61,069 nt of DNA from Thermotogota bacterium (GCA_029551145.1 JAKPGA010000040.1:1-61069); one strand, 5' to 3'. Positions 45,384 to 54,255 are shown, numbered from the stretch's first letter. The notes: generated from the letters alone by a model not told the origin. A program made the numbers and translations.

Positions 45384-45422
45384 ACTACTTCACCCCGTAC
45401 GTTTGCGTTCAGAATGATTTTA
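45378..45422 (-). repeat. Direct repeat copy A (lacI leader)
   Basis: A 45-bp segment covering the lacI start, ribosome site, operator and part of the -10 region; a copy 39/45 identical lies at 47691-47735 in the same orientation, on the other side of the restriction-modification genes. Confidence 0.8.
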
Positions 45423-45424
45423 TA
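45399..45424 (-). promoter_or_regulatory. lacI-type gene -10 and probable operator
   Basis: On the minus strand TATAAA (45419-45424) is followed after 10 nt by ACGCAAACGT (45399-45408), then by the GGGGTGA ribosome site. Confidence 0.55.
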
Positions 45425-45556
45425 CCATTCTGTGCACCATGAGTGATGAAATCAAAACTTGTTGCGTGGGAACATAAAACCAGGCGCGGGATAGTATATG
45501 GAAAATATGAGCAGATGTGAACAAAAGAGACTGAAAACAGAATGTTTTCTACCAAC

Positions 45557-46225
45557 CTACTTTTCCTTCTTGAGCCTTTCTATTTCCTTCCTGATTTCTT
45601 CGATAACTTCCTGGTTGTAGATTTCCTTTTTGTTACCCTTCTTGATCGAGAATACAGTGAAAACCTTCCCACCGAAGCGTTTTTCGAATTTCTCGTGAGC
45701 GTTACGAAGCCATTCTTTCCATTCGTGGACTTGCGGCGTTTGTTGATAAGTTATTGGCTTTATTTGCAGACCAATGTACTTCTGTCCAACCTGGATATAG
45801 AAATCCACATTGTAACGTCTGTCCCATTCTTCTGGTGCAGGTTTTATCTCCACACGCAAGTTTGATTGTAAATTGCCATATACTGTTTCTATTTCCGTTC
45901 GATAACCATTGAAAGTCCTGTTAATTAAAAGGTTGCGGATATAATCAATGCAATCTTTTTCGGTTACTTCCATGATTTCTGCTTGGATAACCTCTGTGAT
46001 CTTCGTGTACAATTTTCTGCCTAGATCTTTAATATACTCCTCGGGTGACAAAGGAATACCTTTCTTTTTGAGTAAATCCGGGAGCTTTTCATAATAATAT
46101 TCTTCCCAGTCTTGAACGTTTCTTGGGTTACATTCGCGAATCCATTGTGATACGGGTCCAACGCTACTTGCTTTATTCAACCCCCATCTGTTTGTTGACA
46201 TGTTCAAGATCCATTCTTTTGGCAT
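45557..46225 (-). CDS. Type II restriction endonuclease, MjaI family
   Basis: A 222-residue endonuclease with the MjaI-type N-terminus KEWILNMSTNRWGLNKASSVGPVSQWIREC, a middle helical part and VDFYIQVGQKYIGLQIKPIT near 150, a PD-(D/E)xK-like core (the ND/Q-x-K form, with D about 152 and Q-I-K). MjaI enzymes of archaea cut CTAG. An AAGGAGG ribosome site precedes the ATG. It lies after its methyltransferase gene with a 123-bp gap. Archaeal affinity suggests transfer. Confidence 0.85.
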   Translation of the reverse strand: MPKEWILNMSTNRWGLNKASSVGPVSQWIRECNPRNVQDWEEYYYEKLPDLLKKKGIPLSPEEYIKDLGRKLYTKITEVIQAEIMEVTEKDCIDYIRNLLINRTFNGYRTEIETVYGNLQSNLRVEIKPAPEEWDRRYNVDFYIQVGQKYIGLQIKPITYQQTPQVHEWKEWLRNAHEKFEKRFGGKVFTVFSIKKGNKKEIYNQEVIEEIRKEIERLKKEK

Positions 46226-46348
46226 CTTGCTACCTCCTTACAATCAGGATCGTTTTCTCCTGTCGAAGATAAATTCTATATCTGTTACTTCTGCCAAGGT
46301 TATGAACTGGTTGGGTTCGCTCTCGCGTTTGCACGAGTCTGAGAATTC

Positions 46349-47593
46349 TCACTCGTTTTCTCCTTCAGGTGAATAAACTTTTTTGAACTTAAAGTTTTCC
46401 GAGAGATCCGGAATTGCCATTCCAGATTTGATGAGATAATTGTTGACACATATCCTGTTCTTTAAGTAAACGTATGCGCTGACAGTGTTTTCGTTCAAGA
46501 TAGAGCAGTTGTCAAATTGAAGGTAAACTTCTTTCTTCAAAATTTGAGTTCGCAAATACTGCAAAGCTTCGTCTTTCTTGATCACTCTTACTCTCGTTAA
46601 TCTAACAACCAATCCTGTATCCAACTTAAGAGTGTGCTCATCTATGACATCAACGACTCTGTACATTATATGATTTTTGAGATTCAGCTTTTTTGGGTCT
46701 ATTTTCGGTTTGGCATCTTTGATCCTCGGAGCGTAATTGATTTCATCGACATTCACTGGAATTTCTCGCTTCACTATATGGATATGAACGTGATCATCGA
46801 ACAGCGTGAGCGATTTCCTTAGACTAAGCTTTTCTTTTATTATCCTTAGGAATTTTTCATTTATTTCGTAACCTATCGCATTTCTGTTCAGGTTTAAAGC
46901 CACTTTTGCTGTAGTTCCACTTCCAAGGAAAGGATCAAGAACAACGTCATCAACAAATGTGTACATCTTTATGAGCCTCTTTGGCAATTCTTCGGGGAAC
47001 ATGGCTTCATGTTCAACTTGCTTTGCGCCACCAAAAGACCAATGTCCACAAAAATACTCTTTCCATTCTTCTTTTGTCAATACGGATTTTTCTTTGATTT
47101 CTTTTGATACCTTCTCGCTCTTTCCGGGTTTCTTAAAAATGAGTATGAACTCGTAGTCAATCTCAACCATACCGTTTGGAGGGTACGGGTAGGAACCCAT
47201 TACATTCGCTCCACCGGTAGTGTTCATTGTGGTCTTTTTCTGCCAGATTATTGAACCCATGTAATCGAATCCTATGTCTTCACACTGGGTTATAACCTCT
47301 GCGTGCAGTGGTACGATCTTGTACTTGCCATAAACCAACGATCTTGCGAACTGATCACCTATGTTTATGCATAACCTTCTCCCCGGTTTAAGGACTCTAT
47401 AACATTCTTTCCAGACTCTGTACAAATCCTTGAGGTAATCGTGCAAGGTTTGTCCATACCCGATTTGACCTGGAACCCCGTAGTCTTTAATATGCCAATA
47501 GGGAGGGGAAGTAACGACCAGGTCTATACTGCTGTCATCAAGTTCTATCATCTTTCGACTGTCACCAATTATTACCTTTACCCAGTTGCTCAT
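46349..47593 (-). CDS. Site-specific DNA methyltransferase (beta class) with C-terminal SNase-like domain
   Basis: Protects the host from the MjaI-type enzyme. The catalytic motif TSPPYW (residues 28-33) comes before the SAM motif DPFLGSGTT (220-228), the order of beta-class N4-cytosine or N6-adenine methyltransferases; W after PPY favours N4-cytosine. Residues about 308-395 (YRVVDVIDEHTLKLDTGLVVRL to LIKSGMAIP) look like a staphylococcal-nuclease OB fold, but the GIDxPE catalytic loop is replaced by RVRVIKK, so it is likely a binding module. Preceded by a copy of the lacI leader at 47691-47735. Confidence 0.85.
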   Translation of the reverse strand: MSNWVKVIIGDSRKMIELDDSSIDLVVTSPPYWHIKDYGVPGQIGYGQTLHDYLKDLYRVWKECYRVLKPGRRLCINIGDQFARSLVYGKYKIVPLHAEVITQCEDIGFDYMGSIIWQKKTTMNTTGGANVMGSYPYPPNGMVEIDYEFILIFKKPGKSEKVSKEIKEKSVLTKEEWKEYFCGHWSFGGAKQVEHEAMFPEELPKRLIKMYTFVDDVVLDPFLGSGTTAKVALNLNRNAIGYEINEKFLRIIKEKLSLRKSLTLFDDHVHIHIVKREIPVNVDEINYAPRIKDAKPKIDPKKLNLKNHIMYRVVDVIDEHTLKLDTGLVVRLTRVRVIKKDEALQYLRTQILKKEVYLQFDNCSILNENTVSAYVYLKNRICVNNYLIKSGMAIPDLSENFKFKKVYSPEGENE

Positions 47594-47690
47594 AACCCCA
47601 CCTCAATACAGTTTCACTACATTGAGATTTTCCACAAAGAAACTTTGATCGTTCTCAGTTGTTCCTCACTTTTCCTTTCAACCAAAAAAC

Positions 47691-47735
47691 TCTCAAGCTC
47701 CTTCACCCCATACGTTTGCGTTCAGAATAATTCTA
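47691..47735 (-). repeat. Direct repeat copy B with promoter-like elements upstream of the R-M operon
   Basis: 39/45 identical to 45378-45422. On the minus strand TAGAAT (47730-47735) precedes ACGCAAACG (47713-47721) by 8 nt, and a TTGGGG lies 18 bp before TAGAAT. It could drive the methyltransferase gene, whose start is about 100 bp downstream. Confidence 0.75.
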
Positions 47736-47856
47736 CATCAAGTTACGTGAAAGCCCCAACCTTCCTCAGGCAAAAGCAGTGCAAACGCCGGCTGGTTGAG
47801 TCAAGGTTCGACCCGAAACAAGTGGTTGGATTCTCAGCTTGAAAAGAGTGGAGCGA

Positions 47857-48729
47857 TTATTGTTCTCTATGAGCGGAAAGCATGAGATTTGCTATCGTTA
47901 TCAACAACTCTTTCCAGGAATGTACTGGATATCTTCTTCCACCAAAAGTGAATGCAACGATCGATTTGCCAGTGTAGGTTTCTAAAGATGTGGGAGAAAT
48001 TTGTTTTGATGGTGCTTGCTTCTGCGGTGATGTTCCAACAGTGGAAAATGCTCTCTCTTTCTGATAAACCTGCATCAGAAATTGCTTAGTTGTTTCGCTA
48101 TCTGGTTTGTAACCGCAGATTTTTTCCACGGTGTCAGCCAGTAGCTCAACCAAGAGTTCATCTGGCTCCGTGATTATCTTTTCCCACGCCCTGGGTAGTG
48201 TCCTTTCAATCAGCTCCTGACTTTCTTTGCTCTTGTATATTCTCTCGGCGTATTCTATCGCCTTACCAGATACCACGCTATCCTTTGATAGAAATGCCTC
48301 GAATTTCTCCGCAATGTCCTTGCTTTCTTGATCGAACATCTCAATGGTGTAAAATTTCCTTTGTTCCCAGCTTCCTTCACGAAGAGGCAAATAGAACCAC
48401 CAGCTGATGCCATTGGTTAAGACCGCCAATTTCACACCCTCTTGAAACGAGTAACTCAGAAGCTGTTCTTGGTGTTTCTCTAAATCCTCACCGATTTTCT
48501 TCACCTCGAGAAATACTTTAGTTTTATCATTCTGTTTGAGGGCAAAGTCCACTTTCTTACCTCCAACGCAGTATTCTGGGTGAACTTCATCTACGCTGAA
48601 CGGATCCCAACCCAATGTTTTTAAGACTCTGAGAACTACTGCTAGCTTGGTGGTTGCTTCGTCAAAAGTAAGGAGCTGCCCATTTCTCTTAAGGTCATCC
48701 ACCAACCCAAGTAATTCTTCATTCACCAT
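47857..48729 (-). CDS. HsdR N-terminal-like restriction protein
   Basis: A 290-residue protein with the type I restriction HSDR_N pattern: VLRVLKTLGWDPFSVDEVHPEYCVGGKKVDFAL near 30, then VFLEVKKIGEDLEKHQEQLLSYSFQEGVKLAVLTNG, a PD-(D/E)xK nuclease core (VDFAL ... LEVKK). The C-terminal part ends VAFTFGGRRYPVHSWKELLITIANLMLSAHREQ; related proteins usually carry on for another ~60 residues after this, so the end may be lost. No helicase follows. It could be a solitary nuclease of a phage defence or a part of the restriction island. Confidence 0.75.
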   Translation of the reverse strand: MVNEELLGLVDDLKRNGQLLTFDEATTKLAVVLRVLKTLGWDPFSVDEVHPEYCVGGKKVDFALKQNDKTKVFLEVKKIGEDLEKHQEQLLSYSFQEGVKLAVLTNGISWWFYLPLREGSWEQRKFYTIEMFDQESKDIAEKFEAFLSKDSVVSGKAIEYAERIYKSKESQELIERTLPRAWEKIITEPDELLVELLADTVEKICGYKPDSETTKQFLMQVYQKERAFSTVGTSPQKQAPSKQISPTSLETYTGKSIVAFTFGGRRYPVHSWKELLITIANLMLSAHREQ

Positions 48730-48915
48730 TCACTGCCTCCCCGTACCCCAAATTCTAAAACTAATAGCATTTTCTGCTTCCGATCTATTCAAAACTCCAA
48801 TGCATAGGAACACAAACTCCTGATTTGTACAGTCCCTGTTTTATTATAACCGGGATATGATTAGTTTTTAACACTTGTGTTTTAGCCCAGTGATGTAGCG
48901 AGCAAGAACTACTTA
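48730..48915. other. Non-coding gap before the decayed gene
   Basis: No gene is seen; AT-rich with scattered short hairpin potential. Confidence 0.3.
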
Positions 48916-49464
48916 ATGTCAACAGACTTTGTACAGATGAAGGGTGCACTGAAAGATGTGAAAGCTGCTAAGTCATAGGGCTCAGACCTCGGTGCAGGTG
49001 TGCCAATAATAGACGAAGTGTTCGGTGAAATCGCAGAAAGACTGCCTTCGAGCATAGTCTTGTACGGAACGATGGTTATGTGTGATTGATATATATATAT
49101 ATATGCAGACAGTGTAATCAAGGCCGTGAGAAAAAGCTTTAGCACTCGACATTTCAGCAAACATGGTTGGTAAATGTGCGTTGCGCGAGGTTGAGATCCC
49201 CACATATGGATTACTTCGTCGGACACCTGATGAGTGGTACATCGGGTGTGGGTCTCCAACAGCAGTGAATTGCTGCTCACCATCGCTGAAAGCTAAGGGC
49301 AATTTCTGGAATTTGAAAAGGCACTAAAACAGATTCCTGATACAACTGGCGTACACAGAAAAAGGTTTGCTGAGGAAAACAGCACAGATTCACGCAATAG
49401 TTCCGAACACCACGATTTTGAATATGTAGTTTTTCACAACTTCTATCTGTTGGTTAAAAACTAA
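48916..49464 (+). pseudogene. Decayed protein gene of unknown family
   Basis: Protein-like pieces on the plus strand lie in two frames. Frame 1: MSTDFVQMKGALKDVKAAKS, a TAG stop, then GSDLGAGVPIIDEVFGEIAE and onward to a TGA. Frame 2: KALALDISANMVGKCALREV, then PTYGLLRRTPDEWYIG. Frame 1 again: ELLLTIAES, a TAA, then GQFLEFEKALKQIPD and onward, ending YLLVKN and a stop at 49462. A run of (AT) at 49089-49104 lies in the break. The pieces have good amino acid composition and one direction, so they look like one or two inactivated genes. I cannot name the family. Confidence 0.45.
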
Positions 49465-49516
49465 TCAGCGAAGAACGATCGACAGCGAAGAAATTAATGC
49501 TTAACCAAAATAAGAA

Positions 49517-49535
49517 CAGGGAGCATCGCTCCCTG
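49517..49535 (-). terminator. Terminator of the PEP-mutase family gene
   Basis: CAGGGAGC-GAT-GCTCCCTG on the minus strand, followed by TTCTTATTTT. Confidence 0.75.
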
Positions 49536-49541
49536 CAATTT

Positions 49542-50429
49542 TCAGTGTGAATACTTCGATTCCAGCGTTCTCCATTCGCTGTATCCAACAATCTCGTTGA
49601 ACTCCGACCAGCTGACGCCGAGTTCCACAACTTCTTGGAAGTTTCTTTCCTTTAATGCCTTCAAAGCTTCCATCATCGCTTTGGTGGCTGGATACAGACA
49701 CACCATCGGTATGGAGAGGTATCTGACCCCCACTTTGACCAGTTCATCGAAGTCGAACAGAGGAGTCTTACCACCCGGTATGATGTTGAAGGATATGGGT
49801 TTTGGAACTTCACGAACCAGTGTCCTGACCTCTTCGATAGATTGTGGTGCTTCCACGTAGATATAATCTGCACCTGCATCTGCGTAAGCCTTTGCACGAC
49901 GCAGAACTTCTTCAAAGCCTGCAATAGACCTTGCATCCGTCCTTGCGCCTATGACAAGGCCTGGATTTTCTTCATTCCTTGCATCCACAGCTGCTCTTAT
50001 TTTACTGACCATTTCTTCGGAAGACACTATGCTTTTACCTTCCATGTGCCCACATCTTTTCGGCCAGATTTGATCTTCCAGTCTGACACCTGCAACACCT
50101 ATCTTGGCAAAATTCTTCACGGTCCAATACACGTTGAGTGCGTTACCGTAGCCAGTGTCTATGTCGGCATCGACTGGAAGATCTGTTGCGTTGACGATCG
50201 TTCTGACCCTTTCTAGCATTTCTGCATAACCAACCAATCCGATGTCTGGTTGGCCAATCAAAGAAGCCGATATACCGTATCCCGTGGTACCAACCACTTC
50301 GAATCCAGAAAGTTGTATGAGCCGCGCCGAAAGTGCGTCATACGCGCAGACCCTCAGGGTCAACTTTCCATCTCGATTGAGATGTTCTCTCAGCTTTCGC
50401 GCCTTTTCCGCCGTCTTCCACTCTACCAT
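49542..50429 (-). CDS. Isocitrate lyase/PEP mutase family enzyme (methylisocitrate or dimethylmalate lyase-like)
   Basis: A 295-residue TIM-barrel C-C lyase. Motifs: VCAYDALSARLIQLSGFEVVGTTGYG near 27, LPVDADIDTGYGN near 92 (Asp metal ligands), GVRLEDQIWPKRCGH near 126 with the catalytic Cys, and RTDARS near 167. The KRCGH form suits PrpB, dimethylmalate lyase or oxaloacetase, not PEP mutase proper. I start at the ATG at 50429 after GGGAGGG; the frame goes 60 codons further without meaning. It is divergent from the tripartite transporter at 50563 and probably degrades the imported dicarboxylic or tricarboxylic acid. Confidence 0.85.
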   Translation of the reverse strand: MVEWKTAEKARKLREHLNRDGKLTLRVCAYDALSARLIQLSGFEVVGTTGYGISASLIGQPDIGLVGYAEMLERVRTIVNATDLPVDADIDTGYGNALNVYWTVKNFAKIGVAGVRLEDQIWPKRCGHMEGKSIVSSEEMVSKIRAAVDARNEENPGLVIGARTDARSIAGFEEVLRRAKAYADAGADYIYVEAPQSIEEVRTLVREVPKPISFNIIPGGKTPLFDFDELVKVGVRYLSIPMVCLYPATKAMMEALKALKERNFQEVVELGVSWSEFNEIVGYSEWRTLESKYSH

Positions 50430-50465
50430 CTGATTTTCCCTCCCTAAAATGAAGAATTTTGTAAC

Positions 50466-50495
50466 TTGACCAACGTCTTTGTTCATCTGTATAAT
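50466..50495 (+). promoter_or_regulatory. Promoter of the tripartite tricarboxylate transporter operon
   Basis: TTGACC (50466-50471), 18-bp spacer, TATAAT (50490-50495). Confidence 0.7.
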
Positions 50496-50531
50496 ACATG
50501 ATGTAATATATGACATAATATATGATATCAT
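50494..50531 (+). repeat. Three 14-bp operator-like units with a 12-bp period
   Basis: ATACATGATGTAAT (50494), ATATATGACATAAT (50506) and ATATATGATATCAT (50518) start exactly 12 bp apart, just after the -10. Probable site for the GntR/FCD regulator at 53556. Confidence 0.55.
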
Positions 50532-50562
50532 ACCTGATAGGAACCAACAAGGAGGTGGGCGA

Positions 50563-51537
50563 ATGAAGGAGAAAGTCCTCACGGTGATTACCTTGGTTAC
50601 ATTCATCACGGCGATATTCGGGGCAGCTTACCCAGACAAACCTCTGAACTTCATCGCACCTGGTGGTCCAGGTGGTGGATGGGACACCACAATAAGAGTT
50701 GTGGCACAGACTCTGAAAGAAACTAATCTTGTGACTCAACCGATCGTTGTTACCAACATGCCTGGCGGCGGTGGCGGTGTGGGTTTAGCACACATGCAAA
50801 CCAAGAAAGCTGATCCTTACACGATAATTGTCTTCTCGCCACCGTTGTTGCTGATCAATCTGACTGGCCAGACTCAGTATTCTTTCAGAGATCTAACTCC
50901 GCTGGCAATGCTCATACATGACTACGGTGCTTTCGCGGTTTCGAAGAAATCAAAATTCAATAGCATCAGCGAAGTCATGGAAGCTTTGAAGAAGGATCCA
51001 AAGAGTGTCAAAGTGGGTGGCATATCGGCCTTCGGCTCGATGGACCATATCCAGTTCCTGATCGCCGCAAAGGCTGCCGGGGTTCAGAACCTCAAGGACA
51101 TAACTTACGTGTCGTTCCAGGAGGGTGAACACCTTGCCGCCCTGCTCGGAGGACACATCGACGTGTTGTCGACAGGTCTCGCTGAGGCCACGACTGCGCT
51201 TCAGGCCGGTGCCATAAAGATTCTTGCCATCACGGCGCCTCAACGAGTTTCTGGAATTCTTGCGAATGTACCAACTCTGAAAGAAGAGGGTATCGACGCA
51301 GAATTTGTGAACTGGCGTGGCTTGTTCGGACCACCAGAAATGCCAGACTACGCCGTGGAGTACTGGATAAACGCGCTCTCCAAAATGGTACAAACAGCAG
51401 AATGGGAAAAAGTGGTGGCAAAGTATAACTGGACGAAAGCGTTCATGCCCGGCAAAGATTTCTTGAACTATCTGGAGAAGGTCAACGAAGAATACAAAGT
51501 GGTACTGAAAGAACTCGGCTTGTACAAGGGTGAATGA
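50563..51537 (+). CDS. tctC: Tripartite tricarboxylate transporter substrate-binding protein (TctC family)
   Basis: Exported receptor of 324 residues. The signal peptide runs to about residue 24 (MKEKVLTVITLVTFITAIFGAA), then AYPDKPLNFIAPGGPGGGWDTTIRVVA, the TctC/Bug signature. Ligands are dicarboxylates, tricarboxylates or related acids. GGAGGTG precedes the ATG by 6 nt. It is the first gene of a TctCBA operon, followed by a strong hairpin, and its likely enzyme partner lies divergently. Confidence 0.92.
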   Translation: MKEKVLTVITLVTFITAIFGAAYPDKPLNFIAPGGPGGGWDTTIRVVAQTLKETNLVTQPIVVTNMPGGGGGVGLAHMQTKKADPYTIIVFSPPLLLINLTGQTQYSFRDLTPLAMLIHDYGAFAVSKKSKFNSISEVMEALKKDPKSVKVGGISAFGSMDHIQFLIAAKAAGVQNLKDITYVSFQEGEHLAALLGGHIDVLSTGLAEATTALQAGAIKILAITAPQRVSGILANVPTLKEEGIDAEFVNWRGLFGPPEMPDYAVEYWINALSKMVQTAEWEKVVAKYNWTKAFMPGKDFLNYLEKVNEEYKVVLKELGLYKGE

Positions 51538-51542
51538 GCGTT

Positions 51543-51566
51543 CCCGCGGGGTAACTGCCCCGCGGG
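51543..51566 (+). other. Strong hairpin between tctC and tctB
   Basis: CCCGCGGGG-TAACTG-CCCCGCGGG (9-bp stem) followed by CTTTGG. It has no T-run, so it probably protects the tctC part of the message and allows more receptor than permease. Confidence 0.6.
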
Positions 51567-51583
51567 CTTTGGAGGGATTTCCC

Positions 51584-52015
51584 GTGAAAGATAGATATCT
51601 TTCCGCTGCGGTACTTGGCTTTGGAATCATTTACACGATCGCTGCCTGGAATTTGCCCAGAGCTCCTGTGGGTAATCCTCTTGGACCTGTTTATTTTCCA
51701 TTGGTACTGGGATTGTTCATAGCGTTAATAGGTTTCTTGATGCTTTTACAGAGTCTGAAAGCGCATCATGAAGAACATGCAGCGAAATCCGGAAGATATG
51801 CTATTCGTATTTTAACAGTACTGGCATTCTGCGTAGCTTACGCGCTGATGTTCAACAGAATTGGATTTTTATTTTCTTCTTTCGTATTTCTGAGCGCTCT
51901 CTTGATCCTGTTGAATGGGTTTAAAAAATGGCTGATGAATTTCAGCATCTCCATACTCTACACCGTTGGAATTTGGTATTTGTTCGAGAAGGTTTTCTTG
52001 ATAAACCTCCCGTAG
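51584..52015 (+). CDS. tctB: Tripartite tricarboxylate transporter small permease (TctB family)
   Basis: A 143-residue membrane protein with four helices (about 8-26, 42-62, 80-98 and 115-137), and the LGPVYFPLVLGLFIALIGFLMLL segment typical of TctB. The start is the GTG at 51584 after GGAGGG. It is short and poorly conserved as usual; the position between tctC and tctA gives most of the certainty. Confidence 0.88.
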   Translation: MKDRYLSAAVLGFGIIYTIAAWNLPRAPVGNPLGPVYFPLVLGLFIALIGFLMLLQSLKAHHEEHAAKSGRYAIRILTVLAFCVAYALMFNRIGFLFSSFVFLSALLILLNGFKKWLMNFSISILYTVGIWYLFEKVFLINLP

Positions 52016-52027
52016 GGGTGATTGCAC

Positions 52028-53530
52028 ATGGCCATGCTGGAGTATTTGATGTACGGGTTCAAAGTTGTTTTCATACCATCCAATTTCCTCTGGCTGACAC
52101 TTGGATGCTTCTTAGGCACAGTCATTGGGATGCTGCCGGGCCTTGGGCCAGCCACGGGCATAGCTTTGCTCTTACCTTTGACGTTCGTAATGAAACCGGA
52201 GACTGCTTTGATAACGATGTGCGCGATCTTCTATGGTGCAATGTTTGGAGGCTCAAGAAGTTCGATCCTGTTGAATATTCCAGGTGATGGTTCGGCTGTG
52301 GCGTCTTGTTTTGATGGTTATCCGATGACTTTGAAGGGAGAAGCAGAAGTAGCATTGGCGATATCAGCGATAGCCTCTTTCATAGGCGGTTTGATATCTT
52401 CAATCGCTTTTGTCTTACTGGCTCTGCCACTTGCAAAGATCGCGCTCATGTTCGGGCCACCGGAATACTTCGCCTTGATGGTCCTCGCTCTCACGGCAAC
52501 AGCTTCCATGTCTGAAGGAAAAGTTTTAAAAGGCCTTCTTTCCATGGCACTCGGTTTGATGGTCTCGATGGTCGGACTCGATCCCCAGTCTGGTGTTTCC
52601 AGGTTCACCTTTGGTAATCTCGAACTGCAGGGTGGGATAGATTTTGTCGTGGTGATCATAGGTATCTACGGTCTGGGTGAAGTTTTCAAAAATCTGGAAA
52701 AAATTGGTCGCGGAGAAATGTTGCAGCCAATAAAGAAAAAATTCGGCAAAATCTGGATCACCAAAGAGCAGTGGAAACGCAGCTTGGTGCCGATGCTCAG
52801 AGCAACACCTATAGGTTTCTTGATAGGTATCCTGCCAGGTGCTGGTGGTACCATAGCGGCCCTCATGTCGTACAACGTTGAAAAAAGGCTTTCGAAGGAA
52901 CCTGAAAGGTTTGGTAAAGGAGCCATAGAAGGTTTGGCTGCACCGGAAGCTGCGAACAACGCTTGTTCCATCGGTGCAATACTTCCTACACTCACGCTGG
53001 GTATTCCAGGTTCTGGAACCGCTGCGATCATGCTTGGAGCATTGATGATCTACGGTCTTCAACCTGGGCCACTTTTGTTCGAGTTCTACCCGGAGATCGG
53101 TTGGGGTGTGGTGGCGAGTCTGTTCGTTGGCAACTTTATAGCCGCAGTGATGAATCTTCCCCTCGCAGGTTTACTGGTGAGGATCTTGGCGATTCCACCG
53201 AAGATACTCTATCCCTTGATAACGGCTCTGTGTTTCATTGGGGTCTATGCCATCAATCTGAGCGTTGTGGACTTCTATTTGTTGATTCTCTTTGGTCTTC
53301 TTGGCTATGCGATGAGAAAGTTTGAAATTCCAACCGCTCCCATGATACTCGCCAGTGTCGTGGGCAGAAAGTTTGAGCAATCCTTCAGGCAATCTTTGAT
53401 GATCTCTGGTGGGGATTTTTCCATTTTCTTCAAATCTGCCATCTCCGTAACTCTTCTGATTCTGGCAGTTTTGTCGCTCGTTTATCCCACTGTCTCGGCA
53501 GCACTGAAAAAGAAACGCCATGCGGTATAA
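52028..53530 (+). CDS. tctA: Tripartite tricarboxylate transporter large permease (TctA family)
   Basis: Main channel, 500 residues with about 12 helices. It has [20 protein letters not shown] near 36, [30 protein letters not shown] near 74, [46 protein letters not shown] near 260-310, all TctA hallmarks. The ATG at 52028 lies 7 nt after GGGGTG. It is 12 nt after tctB. Sodium- or proton-driven uptake. Confidence 0.95.
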   Translation: MAMLEYLMYGFKVVFIPSNFLWLTLGCFLGTVIGMLPGLGPATGIALLLPLTFVMKPETALITMCAIFYGAMFGGSRSSILLNIPGDGSAVASCFDGYPMTLKGEAEVALAISAIASFIGGLISSIAFVLLALPLAKIALMFGPPEYFALMVLALTATASMSEGKVLKGLLSMALGLMVSMVGLDPQSGVSRFTFGNLELQGGIDFVVVIIGIYGLGEVFKNLEKIGRGEMLQPIKKKFGKIWITKEQWKRSLVPMLRATPIGFLIGILPGAGGTIAALMSYNVEKRLSKEPERFGKGAIEGLAAPEAANNACSIGAILPTLTLGIPGSGTAAIMLGALMIYGLQPGPLLFEFYPEIGWGVVASLFVGNFIAAVMNLPLAGLLVRILAIPPKILYPLITALCFIGVYAINLSVVDFYLLILFGLLGYAMRKFEIPTAPMILASVVGRKFEQSFRQSLMISGGDFSIFFKSAISVTLLILAVLSLVYPTVSAALKKKRHAV

Positions 53531-53555
53531 TTGACGACAGAGCGGGTGATTCTTC

Positions 53556-54215
53556 GTGGAAGCCATAAAACATGGATCTCTGAAAGAGGAAGTGCTCAGT
53601 AAAACCAAAGAGTTCATAATGAAGGGACGATTCGCACCTGGTCAGAGGATAGTGATCGATGCACTGGCGAAAGAACTCGGTGTCAGTGTCACGCCAGTCA
53701 GGGAAGCACTGCACCACCTCGCAGCCGAAGGATTGGTCTCAATCGAGCCGAGGAAAGGGTTCACGGTGAAGAAATGGGAAACTAAGGAAATAGAAGATCT
53801 ACTGTATCTGAGGATGTACCTTGAAAAACTGGCCGTGAGGCTGTTCATCGAAAAGGCCTCAGAGCGGGATATAAACGATCTTGCAGCGATCATCGAGCGG
53901 ATGGACAAAGCGGTCCAAGCCTCGGATTTGGAAAGTCTGACAGCGCTAAATTCACAATTTCACAGAAGAATCTTGCAAGGTTCAGGGAACCAGGAACTCC
54001 TCAAGATCATGGAATCTTTGAGTGCGAAGCTTCACAGAGTGAGAATTCTTTCGCTCTCTTATCCAGGTAGGATGGAACAGTCACGCGCCGAGCATGCAGC
54101 TATTTTCGAGGCCATAAAGGCGAGAGATGTATCCATGGCGGAGAAAGCCGTGGAAGAACACATCAAAAGCGTCATGGTTACGCTTTTAAAGAGGGTTCAA
54201 GAAGGTTTGATCTGA
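53556..54215 (+). CDS. GntR-family regulator with FCD domain
   Basis: Regulator of 219 residues. The winged helix (residues 10-75) has GQRIVIDALAKELGVSVTPVREALHHLAAEGLV; the FCD domain (about 85-210) shows metal-binding FHRRIL, and EHAAIFEAIKARDVSMAEKAVEEHI with the conserved histidines. FadR/LldR-type FCD regulators bind organic acids with zinc or nickel. It lies 25 bp after tctA and is likely to control the tct operon and the divergent lyase through the repeats at 50494-50531. The GTG start has GAGCGGGTG upstream. Confidence 0.9.
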   Translation: MEAIKHGSLKEEVLSKTKEFIMKGRFAPGQRIVIDALAKELGVSVTPVREALHHLAAEGLVSIEPRKGFTVKKWETKEIEDLLYLRMYLEKLAVRLFIEKASERDINDLAAIIERMDKAVQASDLESLTALNSQFHRRILQGSGNQELLKIMESLSAKLHRVRILSLSYPGRMEQSRAEHAAIFEAIKARDVSMAEKAVEEHIKSVMVTLLKRVQEGLI

Positions 54216-54255
54216 ACAAATCCAGTACTTTTAAAGATTGTCACGCTTCAGTGCT
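54216..54255. other. Gap after the GntR gene
   Basis: Nothing is seen apart from an in-frame stop; no clear terminator. Confidence 0.2.

Noticed and set aside
49089-49104. AT dinucleotide run as a phase-variable switch
   Set aside because: It lies inside an already decayed gene with several other defects, so slippage would not restore a protein.
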